Assembly: GCA_041650805.1 (NCBI GenBank)
Contig: JBAZKM010000005.1
Coordinates: forward strand, 62,001-126,000
DNA: 64,000 bases
From: Candidatus Omnitrophota bacterium
GTDB taxonomy: Bacteria; Omnitrophota; Gorgyraeia; 2-01-FULL-45-10
Direction: 5' to 3'
How positions within the stretch are numbered: the stretch's first letter is position 1; each line of letters begins with the position of its first letter. The notes beneath the pieces are model-generated. The model worked only from the letters and a program-made list of their open reading frames with translations, ran no database searches and was not told the origin of the DNA. The position numbers and the translations under genes were made by a program. Positions 49,553 to 59,215 of the stretch are shown here, in pieces.

Positions 49553-52500
49553 ATGAGATATGTGCATAGATATAAGCTTAAAGAGCTGATAAGAAATGGA
49601 TCTGTTTGGGCAAGCCGGGCGAGTTCAGCCTGGCTTTTTAATTTAAAATTTAGAAAAGTACTCGTCACCGCCATATCTCTGGGCATTTCGGCCTCTTTTT
49701 ATACGGAATCGGCCTGTTATGGCCTTGCCACACTCCCCGCTTCGCAAAATCCTGTCATCAAGCGGGAGATCCTTGCCGCGCTGCATAGGACCAAGATCAG
49801 GTACGCCGAATCCGAAGACGCGATAAGGCTGCTCAGGGCTAACAATGCGTCATGCCTTCTCCTCTCATCAGGCAATTACCTCGTGACGAAAGAGGTCGCT
49901 CGGGATGACACAGCATTATTGAGAGCCATTATCCATGAGGATATAGAGGCGATCATGCAGATAACGGCCAAAGACGATAAGTATCGATATCGAGGTATAA
50001 AAGAACTTATCCTTAAGCACTTCCCGCCCGGTAAAAATAACGATCTGCCCATGGAGTCGTATGTAAACCATACCGTTGCAAGTGCCTTCGAATGGCTTGT
50101 TCTCACAGAAGACGGTGTAGCGCATAATGGCGATATACCTGAAAGCGAATCGGTTTTTATCGGCGCTATAGCGTCTGTCATAATTGCCAATAAACACAAC
50201 TTATTCACCGATGAATTCTGGGACTCCGGGATCCGCGGCCGTAAGATAAGAGAGGCGTTGCGGAAGGGGATGAGATTTTATTTAGCGGCCTCACCCAATA
50301 ACGCAGCGCTTCTGGATAGAAGGTCGTACGGAATGGAAGTGGATGACGTCATTTATGACAGTCGTATCTATACGGCACTATCCAATTGTTCCCAGGTGCC
50401 CGGTAGCGTCAGGGATATCCCTCTTTACTTTAAAGAAGAGAGCGAATTCAGCCGTTATTTTGACGTCGACACAGTTGAGACGGGAGGACAAACAGGGGAG
50501 GACTCATCCGGCCGGGAAATATATATGCAGTATCGCATCAAGTATAAATTGAGGCCGTGTTACGTGGAAAAGGTAAATTTCTCCGTCTCGCATCTCATAT
50601 GCGGGATAGTTAACAACCTGAACCCGCCCCTCCTGAGGTTCCCGGTCTGGGATGGCGAATACAACCATAGTGACGTGGTCTTCGATCTCTTCAAGAAAGA
50701 GACGCCGCCGTATGAAGATATCTCCGCTGAAGCCCGGATGTGGATAGACCGTTTTAGCGCTATTACCGGCGAGCGGGAACTGGCATTTTGCATTGCGCGC
50801 GCGCCGGAGATAATACGGCATTATAAAGACAAAATATCATGGGAGGTCTTCTTATCATCCTTGGCCCCGAATTTAATGGCGGAACGCCGCAGGAACAGGA
50901 TAGGGGACATAACTGCGGCGAGCGTCGATAATTTATGCGGCCGTCTGGCAGATATGGGGTATTCAGACGCTGGCTTTAAAGAGGATATCGACCGATTGCT
51001 CGGCGAAGAGTTCTTCCGGGATTTTCGCAATATGGCAGATATCATAAAATTGGAGAGGAGATCGTTGGCCCATTTTATAGAAGTCCGCGAGGTCACCGCC
51101 GAGAGCGTGATCGGTGCCACAGAGTGCGGTTGTCTGAACGAAGACATGGAGGAAGCAAGAAAGCGATATCCGCCGATAGACGAAAAACAGGGGTGCAAAA
51201 TATATAATTCGGTGGGTTACAGATCCTCCGGACCGCCTTCATATGGACCGGACGAAACGGTCTATTCCTACGATATCGTTCTTAAACAGACCGTTGCGGG
51301 ACCCATGCCTTCTTCAATAGCGCGGCGTTTATTGGCCGGATCGAACGGTGACGGAAAAGAGACGATGGAGCTGGTGAGAAGATTGAATGGAATGGATGAC
51401 GCCTCTTTTAGAGAGGAATGCCTGCGCCTAGGGCTGTTCAATGGCGAGGGCGATGAGGCGCGATCTTTCAGGAGAAATACGGTGCGGGTAGCCTGCGATA
51501 TCCTGCACACCACGATAGGGAGGCTTGTTGCCGAAGGATGCAGGATAGTGTCCATAGACGAGTCCGACAGGACCGAAGAGGACTACGAGGGCGGGTACAA
51601 TCTACCACAATTTGTATTTTACAATATAAGCTATGACGAACCGGCCATAAAGACAACGGACTCCAAGACGAGAAAATGCCTCGTCCTTGACTGTGACGGT
51701 GTCTTATGGGGAGGAGTGGTGGGAGAGGACGGCGCGGACGGCATTAATTTAAGCCCGGCACATCTTGAGTTTCAGAGGCGTGTGAAGGCCCTGAAAGAGA
51801 GAGGGGTCATCCTGGCGCTAAATAGTAAAAATAACCCAGAAGATGTGTTGGGGGCTTTTGCTGCGCACCCCGAGATGCCTTTACGGCCGGACGATTTTGC
51901 AGCCATAAGGGTCAATTGGAACGATAAGGCGACAAATATTTCGGAGCTCGCCGCGGAGCTGAATATAGGATCGGACAGTATGGTCTTTCTGGATGACACT
52001 CCGCATGAGAGGGCCCTCGTCAGAAAGATGCGTCCGGAGGTCCTTGTGCCGGATATCCCGGTTTTCCCAGACGCCTATCCCTCTTTTATCAAGAGCCTTG
52101 ATGTTTTCGGAAAGGATAGACCCGTTACGCCGGAAGATATGAGGAGAACGGAGATGTATGCGGCCATGCAGAGCAGGAATGCTCTGCGCAGCGCGTCGGC
52201 TTCCATGGAAGAATATTACCGCTCGTTGGACATGAAAGTGGTGATAAGGGAAGGGCAGGAGAACCTGCCGTTCGTATCCCGGATAGTTCAATTGATCGAG
52301 CGGACGAACCAGTTCAACCTTACGGGCAGGAAGCGAACCGAAGAGATGGTGCATTCCAATGTGACCACCGCCGTCCTGGCCGAAAGGGTGTATACGATGG
52401 AATTGAGCGACAGGTTCGGCAATGCCGGTATAGTCGGAGTTATGATCCTCACGCGGCCTTTCGACAAAGGGTACAGGATAGACAGGTGGTATGTAGATAC

Positions 52501-54031
52501 TTTCTGTATGAGTTGCAGGGCCATAGGCCTTACAGCCGAAGAGACATTCATGGCCGAGGTCGCAAATAGGCTGAGGAGCGAGGGTACTAAATATCTAGAA
52601 GGTAAATATGTGTATACAGGCAAGAATGGGCTTGTAAAGGATGCGTACGGCAGGCTTGGATTCAGGGAGGTCGGGACCGACAGGGAAGGGGGTGTCCACT
52701 GGGAAGCGTCCCTGAATGATGCGGTATTGAGCCCCCCTGCGCATATCGAAATATACGATAGCGCAAACCGGATGTTCGAACCGCTGCCGGAACTCGTCTA
52801 CTCCGGCGGCATCGAAAGCGTCGCTTCCTATCTTTTTACATTGGCCAGGAATAACGGACTGGACGATACGCGGCTAAGGGAATCCTTTGCGCGCGCCCGG
52901 CAAGCTATAAAGGAACCCGATACACTGAGAAATCTTTTGTGGTTGGAGATAAACTTGCTCGGATTTCATACGAAGGTCATCAACATCCCGGGCGAGTATA
53001 AGACGGCTCATGCGACCTGCGGTAATATCAGGAAAGTAACGGATCGTCTTGTAGCAAGCGGCTATAATATACTGCATGTTGAGGAGACCGGACGGGAGAG
53101 GACCGGCAGCGACCTGGGCGAAGTGGATATCAGCTATAAAGTCTATTATTGCCTGCCGGGCAAGGCGGCTATCGTACGCGAGGCCGTACCCGTATATGAT
53201 TTTATCAACGACGAAAAGTGGATCGACCGTTTCCGCGATCTATTGGATCAAAACCGGTATCAGTTGGGGAGATCGTACTACTCTCTGGTCACCATCATAC
53301 TGCCGTCTTTTCAAACGGGACATGCAAACGATACGGATGAAGAATGGTCCCGGTATATAAGAGAGCATCTTTTCAGGACACCGCCGGATATGTTAGGCAG
53401 GACCGGAGCGGCCGCACCGGATGATCTGAATACAAAAAACGCCGCCGAAGAGATATCCTGGGTAACATTCCTCTTATCAGACCTTATCTATGCGCAGCTC
53501 AATGAGGACCGGATCTACGAAATAAGATATGATACCTCGCGGCTTACGCCTTCACAGGCGGACACGATAGAGACCTATATAGAATTGCTGAAACGCAGGG
53601 CTTCCAGGCCCGATAATATAAGATCAAGGCCTTTTTCGAGCGCGCAAGGCTCAGAAGAGTCGCTTATCGCGGTATACTGTTCGGGTGAAGATTTTAAAGG
53701 AGAAGGGCATGTAGACGTATCTATACCGGAAGGTGGGATAGACAAATATCTTTTAAAAATCACCGACATGATAAATATCGCCCTCGCATCAGCCAGCATA
53801 CCGGACGACCTTTCGAGGGAAGATGTCGATATATACAGGCCTATATTAAGCTATATCAGCGACAGGCATAAGGCGATACTTGAGGAAGCGCTCGCTATCC
53901 CGGAAGATCCCGGAGATATACTGAAAGCGATAAGAAGGATAGTCCTTAAGCTGCCTGTCTCTATGCGCGCGGATCCGGACAGGATCGAAGAGTACAACAG
54001 GCTCACCAGAGAGGCCCTTACAGCGGCATAA
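49553..54031 (+). CDS. Giant FkbH-like multidomain protein
   Basis: 1492 residues. A membrane or signal-like segment near residues 35-60 (VLVTAISLGISASFYTESA) suggests export. IIHEDIEAIMQ (His128-Glu-Asp) recalls the HEVDE motif of giant protein 1. Residues ~705-1045 form an FkbH-like module: HAD motif LDCDGVLWGG with Asp713 and Asp715, LALNSKNNPEDV, MVFLDDTPHERALVR, then a GNAT-like part (RIVQLIERTNQFNLTGRKRT, FGNAGIVGVMIL, YGRLGFREV). FkbH domains load glyceryl-type units from 1,3-bisphosphoglycerate onto carrier proteins; no carrier or polyketide gene is nearby. The remaining ~1000 residues are unassigned. No Shine-Dalgarno precedes the ATG; TATAGT 8 bp upstream could make the mRNA leaderless. 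Confidence 0.88.
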   Translation: MRYVHRYKLKELIRNGSVWASRASSAWLFNLKFRKVLVTAISLGISASFYTESACYGLATLPASQNPVIKREILAALHRTKIRYAESEDAIRLLRANNASCLLLSSGNYLVTKEVARDDTALLRAIIHEDIEAIMQITAKDDKYRYRGIKELILKHFPPGKNNDLPMESYVNHTVASAFEWLVLTEDGVAHNGDIPESESVFIGAIASVIIANKHNLFTDEFWDSGIRGRKIREALRKGMRFYLAASPNNAALLDRRSYGMEVDDVIYDSRIYTALSNCSQVPGSVRDIPLYFKEESEFSRYFDVDTVETGGQTGEDSSGREIYMQYRIKYKLRPCYVEKVNFSVSHLICGIVNNLNPPLLRFPVWDGEYNHSDVVFDLFKKETPPYEDISAEARMWIDRFSAITGERELAFCIARAPEIIRHYKDKISWEVFLSSLAPNLMAERRRNRIGDITAASVDNLCGRLADMGYSDAGFKEDIDRLLGEEFFRDFRNMADIIKLERRSLAHFIEVREVTAESVIGATECGCLNEDMEEARKRYPPIDEKQGCKIYNSVGYRSSGPPSYGPDETVYSYDIVLKQTVAGPMPSSIARRLLAGSNGDGKETMELVRRLNGMDDASFREECLRLGLFNGEGDEARSFRRNTVRVACDILHTTIGRLVAEGCRIVSIDESDRTEEDYEGGYNLPQFVFYNISYDEPAIKTTDSKTRKCLVLDCDGVLWGGVVGEDGADGINLSPAHLEFQRRVKALKERGVILALNSKNNPEDVLGAFAAHPEMPLRPDDFAAIRVNWNDKATNISELAAELNIGSDSMVFLDDTPHERALVRKMRPEVLVPDIPVFPDAYPSFIKSLDVFGKDRPVTPEDMRRTEMYAAMQSRNALRSASASMEEYYRSLDMKVVIREGQENLPFVSRIVQLIERTNQFNLTGRKRTEEMVHSNVTTAVLAERVYTMELSDRFGNAGIVGVMILTRPFDKGYRIDRWYVDTFCMSCRAIGLTAEETFMAEVANRLRSEGTKYLEGKYVYTGKNGLVKDAYGRLGFREVGTDREGGVHWEASLNDAVLSPPAHIEIYDSANRMFEPLPELVYSGGIESVASYLFTLARNNGLDDTRLRESFARARQAIKEPDTLRNLLWLEINLLGFHTKVINIPGEYKTAHATCGNIRKVTDRLVASGYNILHVEETGRERTGSDLGEVDISYKVYYCLPGKAAIVREAVPVYDFINDEKWIDRFRDLLDQNRYQLGRSYYSLVTIILPSFQTGHANDTDEEWSRYIREHLFRTPPDMLGRTGAAAPDDLNTKNAAEEISWVTFLLSDLIYAQLNEDRIYEIRYDTSRLTPSQADTIETYIELLKRRASRPDNIRSRPFSSAQGSEESLIAVYCSGEDFKGEGHVDVSIPEGGIDKYLLKITDMINIALASASIPDDLSREDVDIYRPILSYISDRHKAILEEALAIPEDPGDILKAIRRIVLKLPVSMRADPDRIEEYNRLTREALTAA

Positions 54032-54053
54032 TCCCGGTAAATTCACCCGTCAC

Positions 54054-54082
54054 TTGATTACAGACCTGTAAAGAAGTATAAT
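54054..54082 (+). promoter_or_regulatory. Promoter of the cation transporter, probably leaderless
   Basis: TTGATT, 17-nt spacer, TATAAT. The expected start base is 54089-54090, the A of the ATG at 54090, and there is no Shine-Dalgarno site. Confidence 0.75.
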
Positions 54083-54089
54083 ATCGCAG

Positions 54090-55049
54090 ATGTCAAAGAC
54101 CGTCTCCGCAAAAGAGAAGTACATGATGAGGGCTGCAAGTATCAGCCTCTGGTTCAATGTCGCGCTCTTCATCTTTAAGCTCGCGGCGCTCATCGTAGTC
54201 CGTTCACTGGCCATCGCAACGGATTTCTCGATAACGGTGGTAGGGCTTACGGTCTCCATAATCCTTTATAATTCGCTGAAGTTATCGGTGAGGCCCGCCG
54301 ACCTCCTGCATAATTACGGCTACGGGAAGGTCGAACACGTATGCGAGGCCATGGAGGGAATAGTCCTCATCGGGATAGCCGCCATCATGTCCTTCCAGGC
54401 GTTCGCGACGTTCTTCCATCCGAGCCACGTCACCTTTCCATGGATAGGATTTGCCTCAAGCTCGCTCAGCCTGACGCTGAATTTTGTAGGGGCCTTTTTC
54501 ATATTCAAGCTGGCACGCAAGAGTTCATCTCCGGCAGTCAGGGCGGAAGGGGTCCACTATATGCTGGAGGGGTTCATATCGACGGCGATCGCGTGCGCTT
54601 TTATAGTCACCATACTGTTGACGACGGGCCCATATGCGCATATAGGGCCGTACATCGACCCTGCCGTTACCATACTCGTAGGCATCGCGATCTCGTTGCC
54701 CTCACTCAAGCTTACGAGGCAGGCCTTCGTGAATTTACTGGATGTCTCTATCGAGGAGCCGGGCAAGATGGAGGCCGTGGTGCGCCTCGCCCGGCACGCG
54801 GACCTATACTGCAATTTCAAAGACCTGAAGACGCGCACCGCGGGCCATAAGAAGTTCATAGAGGTGAAGATAATCCTGCCAAAGGACATGCCGTTTTCCA
54901 TGGCCCACGATATCGTATCGAAGATCGAGAGCGATATCGCCTCCGGGGTCCCCGACAGCGAAGTTACGGTTACCATGGTGCCCTGCTCGAAAAACTGCGG
55001 GTTATTGCAGGACCACAAACCCTGCCCTTATATCGAAGGCGTCGTTTAA
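54090..55049 (+). CDS. Cation diffusion facilitator-like transporter
   Basis: 319 residues with about six membrane helices in the first ~215 (SLWFNVALFIFKLAALIVV, TVVGLTVSIILYN, GIVLIGIAAIMSFQAF) and a cytoplasmic C-terminal domain (FKDLKTRTAGHKKFIEVKIILP), the CDF layout for Zn, Fe or Mn efflux. The usual metal site in helix 2 (HxxxD) is here ATDFS and helix 5 reads GVHYMLEG, so the metal cannot be predicted. The tail has four Cys (CSKNCGLLQDHKPCPY). It appears to be transcribed without a leader. Confidence 0.85.
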   Translation: MSKTVSAKEKYMMRAASISLWFNVALFIFKLAALIVVRSLAIATDFSITVVGLTVSIILYNSLKLSVRPADLLHNYGYGKVEHVCEAMEGIVLIGIAAIMSFQAFATFFHPSHVTFPWIGFASSSLSLTLNFVGAFFIFKLARKSSSPAVRAEGVHYMLEGFISTAIACAFIVTILLTTGPYAHIGPYIDPAVTILVGIAISLPSLKLTRQAFVNLLDVSIEEPGKMEAVVRLARHADLYCNFKDLKTRTAGHKKFIEVKIILPKDMPFSMAHDIVSKIESDIASGVPDSEVTVTMVPCSKNCGLLQDHKPCPYIEGVV

Positions 55050-55130
55050 GGCCGGACTTGTCGAAAGGAAGATTTGACGCCCGGAAGAATATATGCTAAA
55101 TTTATAGTATAATGAGAAATAAAAGGAGCC

Positions 55131-56579
55131 ATCATATTTAAAAATAGAGTATTGATAATAGGGTACGGATCAGTCGCAAGGTGTGTTTTCCCCATCCTCC
55201 TCAAGCATATCTCCATCCCGTATAAGAATATCACGATAATAGATTTTGTCGACAAGAGAAGAGAGCTTTTACCCTGGATAAGGCGCGGCGTAAAGTATTT
55301 CCAGGAGAAGGTCACCCCGTTCAGTATAACCCGGATACTTTCAAAACATGTCTCTCCCGGCGGCATGATAATAGACCTGTCGTGGAATATCGACTGCGTC
55401 GAGATGCTCAACTGGTGCCAGGAGAACAAGGTCCTTTATATAAATACCTCGGTAGAGGAGTGGGACCCGTATGCCAATATCCACCAGAAGACGCCCTTTC
55501 AGAAGTCGCTCTATTACCGCCAGAAGGAGATACGTAAGATAGCGTCCCGATGGAAGAGGCCGGTGACTACGGCCGTGCTGGACCACGGCGCCAATCCGGG
55601 TCTCATATCCCATTTCACAAAGAAAGGTATAGCAGATATAGCGCAGCGGTCATTGCGCAATAATCATCTCCACAAGAGGATCAGGAGAAAGATAGCGCAG
55701 TGCCTTAAGGCAAAGATGTTCGGTTGCCTGGCGAGGGAGCTGAACATCAAGACCATACATATAAGCGAGCACGATACTCAGACCACTAACGTGCCGAAAA
55801 GGAATAATGAATTCGTAGGGACATGGAGCATCGAAGGCCTGAGGGAAGAGGGTGTATCGCCGGCGGAGATGGGATGGGGGAGCCACGAAAAAGATATCCC
55901 GTTATTTTCGACCTTCCCCCCCGAGCGGAGCAAAAACAAGATCTTCCTGTCCCAGATGGGGATGAATACATGGGTCCGTTCGTGGGTCCCCTCCGAAGAG
56001 ATAGTGGGCATGGTGATACGGCACGCCGAAGCGATAAGCATATCAGACCAGCTCACCGTGAAGGAGAAGGGCAAGGTCGTCTATTGTCCCACGGTCCATT
56101 ATGCTTACCTGCCGTGCAATGAGACGATAGTCTCCCTCCATGAGCTGAGATGCAGGAATTACGATATCCAGAAGGGCCTGAGGATCATGAACGACGAGAT
56201 CGTCGACGGAAGCGACATACTCGGCGCCCTGATCATGGGCCACAGGTATAATTCATGGTGGACCGGGAGCGTGCTCAGCATCGAGGAGTCCCGGCGGCTT
56301 GTGCCTCATCAGAATGCGACTACGGTCCAGGTCGCTATCGGGGTGGTGTCGGCGGTCATGTGGATGCTGGAGAACCCTCAAAAAGGGCTCTGTATGCCGG
56401 ATGACCTCCCGTACGAGCACATCCTCAATATAGCGCGCCCGTACCTCGGGCAATTCGTGTCGATGCCGTCCGACTGGACCCCGCTTAAAAATTACCAGGT
56501 ATTCTTTAAAGAAAACCCCAAGATGTATCTGGACAGGAAGAATGTCTGGGCCTTTAAGAATTTCTTATTCCGCGATTAG
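55131..56579 (+). CDS. Homospermidine synthase, copy 2 (no standard start codon)
   Basis: About 482 residues, closely similar over the whole length to the enzyme at 7759-9210: LIIGYGSVARCVFPILLKH, DHGANPGLISHFT, FVGTWSIEG, SQMGMNTWVRSW, HQNATTVQVAIGVVSAVMWM. Alignment with copy 1 puts residue 1 at ATC 55131 (or ATA 55134), just after a good GGAG at 55125-55128; the first ordinary start, TTG 55152, would cut into the first beta strand of the Rossmann fold. No ATG or GTG is in frame upstream. Either a rare AUC/AUA start is used, or a base is missing or changed. No decarboxylase lies beside it. A TATAAT at 55108-55113 may be its -10. Confidence 0.85.
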   Translation: MIFKNRVLIIGYGSVARCVFPILLKHISIPYKNITIIDFVDKRRELLPWIRRGVKYFQEKVTPFSITRILSKHVSPGGMIIDLSWNIDCVEMLNWCQENKVLYINTSVEEWDPYANIHQKTPFQKSLYYRQKEIRKIASRWKRPVTTAVLDHGANPGLISHFTKKGIADIAQRSLRNNHLHKRIRRKIAQCLKAKMFGCLARELNIKTIHISEHDTQTTNVPKRNNEFVGTWSIEGLREEGVSPAEMGWGSHEKDIPLFSTFPPERSKNKIFLSQMGMNTWVRSWVPSEEIVGMVIRHAEAISISDQLTVKEKGKVVYCPTVHYAYLPCNETIVSLHELRCRNYDIQKGLRIMNDEIVDGSDILGALIMGHRYNSWWTGSVLSIEESRRLVPHQNATTVQVAIGVVSAVMWMLENPQKGLCMPDDLPYEHILNIARPYLGQFVSMPSDWTPLKNYQVFFKENPKMYLDRKNVWAFKNFLFRD

Positions 56580-56623
56580 GGCCGGAGATCGTGTATCGGC
56601 CCTGCCCGTCAGGGCAAAGAGAG

Positions 56624-56655
56624 ACCCCAGGTCTTTTCACTTGGGGTTTGTCATT
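56624..56655 (+). terminator. Terminator-like hairpin after homospermidine synthase 2
   Basis: ACCCCAGG (56624-56631) / CTTGGGGT (56640-56647) with one G:T pair, followed by TTGTCATTTTT. A GCCCTG-CCCGT-CAGGGC hairpin (56599-56615) lies just before it. Confidence 0.65.
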
Positions 56656-56669
56656 TTTGGCGGTATAAT
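56641..56669 (+). promoter_or_regulatory. Promoter of the response regulator operon
   Basis: TTGGGG, 17-nt spacer, perfect TATAAT (56664-56669). The -35 lies in the right arm of the preceding terminator. A GGGGGG Shine-Dalgarno site follows before ATG 56692. Confidence 0.6.
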
Positions 56670-56691
56670 CTGAAGCTGGGGGGTAATTATC

Positions 56692-57087
56692 ATGACTAAA
56701 AAGAAGAAGATACTGGTAGTGGATGACGAGGTCGATTTCGTCGACATGATAAAGATGCGGCTCGAGGCCAACGGATACGAGGTCGCTACAGCCAATAACG
56801 GTAAGGATGCCATAAGCATGGTTAAGAAGGACAGGCCCGACGCGGTACTCCTGGACATCATGATGCCGGAGATGGACGGCCTGAGCGTTCTAAAAGAGAT
56901 ACGGTCGGAAGACACGGGCCTGCCGGTCTTTATCATAACCGCGTTCTCAAACGAGACGCGTTTCAAGGCGGCCGGTAAATTGAACGCCTCCGGCTTCATA
57001 GTCAAGACGCGGGACCTGGCCGAAGAGATCAGGAACATGACCAGTGTCATAGAGATAGCCGATAAGGTCAAAGGTAAAAGTGGCTAG
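56692..57087 (+). CDS. Single-domain response regulator
   Basis: 131 residues consisting of a receiver domain only: KKILVVDDEVDFVDMI (acidic pocket), the phosphoacceptor Asp in DAVLLDIMMPEMDGL and Thr in IITAFSNE. The conserved Lys-Pro near the end is replaced by FIVKTRDL (Lys kept, Pro lost). No output domain and no histidine kinase is adjacent, so it must act by protein-protein contact. It overlaps the next gene by 8 bp, linking it to the barrel, HEAT and glycosyltransferase genes. Confidence 0.9.
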   Translation: MTKKKKILVVDDEVDFVDMIKMRLEANGYEVATANNGKDAISMVKKDRPDAVLLDIMMPEMDGLSVLKEIRSEDTGLPVFIITAFSNETRFKAAGKLNASGFIVKTRDLAEEIRNMTSVIEIADKVKGKSG

Positions 57088-57928
57088 ATCTTTTTTTGCG
57101 GCTGGATTTATATTATTAACGGTCTCTTTGATAATGCTTCCGATATGCGCCTACCCGGCCGAGCGGGCGGAAACGGAACGGCTTATAAGAGAGATCACCC
57201 CGCCCCTTCAACTCGTGGAAGACCGCGCAGAGAAGAAGGACGAATGGTATGTCGACTCTTTCTATGAGCCGAGCGATATAATCCAGGGGAATAGGACCGG
57301 CCACTGGAATGAGCTCGATACCACGTTCGGATATGTGCACGGGAACGTCCACGGCTACATGTCGGTATCTCAGCTGGAGCGGTTCGACTCAAAAGATTAT
57401 ACCGCGAACTTCGGTTCATATTTCAGCCTCAGGGACTCATATGTTCACATCGAGGCGGGTTTCGGATGGGATGTAGATTACATATATAAATTCCAGTCGA
57501 TCGCGGAATACGGCCACAAGCTTTACAGCTCTCTCTTCTGGCAGATAGGATATAACTATCGCGCCTACGGGACAGACGATACCCACATGATCTATCCCGG
57601 GCTCATATATTATTTCGGCGACAGTTATATAAGCGCGGACTACGGCGCATCCTGCATGGAAGGCCACGATACGGCGAACTTTGGGACCGTAAAGGGCGAC
57701 TTTGCCTTAACTGATTTCTTGCACTGGTACTGCGGGATCGCGTTTGGTGAAAGGCTATATGATATATACGGCCTCGAGGCGCACGATGAGTACGGGTATA
57801 TCATGTTCACCGGGTTGAAGTTCACGGTCTACAAGGGGATACAGATAAAGGCCGGTTATTCCTACGGCACCGAGAAACCCAAATTCATAAAGCGGGCCAT
57901 TAACTTCGCCGCATCGGTAAAATTTTAA
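57080..57928 (+). CDS. YaiO-like outer membrane beta-barrel protein
   Basis: 282 residues from GTG 57080, inside the end of the response regulator gene. A signal peptide (FFAAGFILLTVSLIMLPICAYPA, about residues 5-27) is followed by a short helical part and alternating beta strands rich in Tyr and Gly (LFWQIGYNYRAYGTDDTHMI, YGYIMFTGLKFTVYKGIQI), ending in Phe (ASVKF) as barrel proteins do. The pattern resembles the YaiO family, which in E. coli is next to the glycosyltransferase gene yaiP. Likely role: outer-membrane channel or anchor for a polysaccharide. Stop and next ATG are adjacent (57928/57929). Confidence 0.75.
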   Translation: MARSFFAAGFILLTVSLIMLPICAYPAERAETERLIREITPPLQLVEDRAEKKDEWYVDSFYEPSDIIQGNRTGHWNELDTTFGYVHGNVHGYMSVSQLERFDSKDYTANFGSYFSLRDSYVHIEAGFGWDVDYIYKFQSIAEYGHKLYSSLFWQIGYNYRAYGTDDTHMIYPGLIYYFGDSYISADYGASCMEGHDTANFGTVKGDFALTDFLHWYCGIAFGERLYDIYGLEAHDEYGYIMFTGLKFTVYKGIQIKAGYSYGTEKPKFIKRAINFAASVKF

Positions 57929-59212
57929 ATGTACGATTACCACGCGGATATCGTCTGGACCGTCAACGGCGCGCTGTTCGCGGCGCTGATATTGACAGGC
58001 GCAGCCATATTCCTCTCCGCGCTCATCAAAGACCGCCTCTGGGCCGCGCGCCGGAAGCGGCTCCTGGATATAAAGCATGATATCTATGAGATGGTGCTTT
58101 CCGGAAGGTCCGCTTCGCCCGTCTCGCCCCCGCCGTTCATATCGAAGGTCACGCCGCAGGAATTCATAGATGTGGAGACGAACAGGGCCAGGGACGCCGT
58201 TTTTTTCAACGATGCCGAGAAACAATTTTTAAAAAGCTGTTTCATGGCCCCGGAAGTCATCGCCAAGTTCGAGAGGATCGCCATGCGGCGCGGTAACCTC
58301 TGGCGCAGGATCGAAGCCATAATCTCTCTCGGCTATACCCGGACGCGACCGGCCGAGGATACCCTGGGCGGACTGCTGTACAGTAAAGACGCGTATGTGG
58401 CCTACTTTGCGATGATATCTCTCGGCCAGATAAAGACGGTCCGATCCGGGCGGATGCTCCTTGAGTTTTTGCGAAAAGGGACATCGAACGATAAGAAGAT
58501 ATTTTCCATCCTCGACGGTTTTCCCCCGCAGATAGCGGATGATATCGTCAGGCTGACCTATGACGGCGATCCGCGCGTCCGTTTCTGGGCCGCCAAATTA
58601 TTATCCCGGTTTGACGCAAAAAAATATGCCGATACACTGGAAAGGCTTTCTCGTGACGGCACGGACGAGGTCCGGGCGGCTGCCTGTGAATCGCTTGGCA
58701 ATGCCGGCCTGAGGGAGAGTGCCCGCGCGCTCATCGAGTCCCTTAAGGACCCCAGCTGGCTCGTTAAGAGGAATGCGGTAATGGCCCTGGAAAAGGTCAT
58801 GGGCGGCGAAGCCGTACCCGAGGTCATAGGGCTTATCGACGACGCCTCGTGGTCTGTGAGCGGCGCTGTTAAGGATATAATGACAACCCATGTAGAGAGC
58901 GCCCTACCTTATATAGAAAAATTTCTCGCCGGAAAAGATGAGATAGCCATGAGATATTCCGTCCTTGCGCTCGAGGACTCCGGCTACCTGGCAAGATTAT
59001 TACGCGATGCCGCCTCAGGCAAGGCCGGGCCCCGGGTTATGCATCTATTGGAAGGCATAATGAAGTCGGGGATGCATTCAGGCCTTGAGGCAGTCCTCGG
59101 CACTTTTGATATGGATACGCGCTCCGGGGCTATCAAGGTACTGTCCGGGATAGACGCCGGGCTTGCCGATCACATTGATAAGAAGATAAAAGGTCTTATC
59201 GGAGAGCCGTAA
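57929..59212 (+). CDS. Membrane-anchored HEAT-repeat protein
   Basis: 427 residues. One N-terminal membrane helix (VNGALFAALILTGAAIFLSALI, about residues 12-33), a linker, then HEAT/PBS-lyase-type helical repeats from about residue 100 to 420 (EDTLGGLLYSKDAYVAYFA, DGDPRVRFWAAKLLSRFD, DGTDEVRAAACESLGNAGL, DPSWLVKRNAVMALEKV). Such scaffolds bind partner proteins; coupling to the response regulator or the glycosyltransferase is the natural guess. It follows the barrel gene with no gap and precedes the glycosyltransferase by 3 bp. Confidence 0.85.
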   Translation: MYDYHADIVWTVNGALFAALILTGAAIFLSALIKDRLWAARRKRLLDIKHDIYEMVLSGRSASPVSPPPFISKVTPQEFIDVETNRARDAVFFNDAEKQFLKSCFMAPEVIAKFERIAMRRGNLWRRIEAIISLGYTRTRPAEDTLGGLLYSKDAYVAYFAMISLGQIKTVRSGRMLLEFLRKGTSNDKKIFSILDGFPPQIADDIVRLTYDGDPRVRFWAAKLLSRFDAKKYADTLERLSRDGTDEVRAAACESLGNAGLRESARALIESLKDPSWLVKRNAVMALEKVMGGEAVPEVIGLIDDASWSVSGAVKDIMTTHVESALPYIEKFLAGKDEIAMRYSVLALEDSGYLARLLRDAASGKAGPRVMHLLEGIMKSGMHSGLEAVLGTFDMDTRSGAIKVLSGIDAGLADHIDKKIKGLIGEP

Positions 59213-59215
59213 TAT

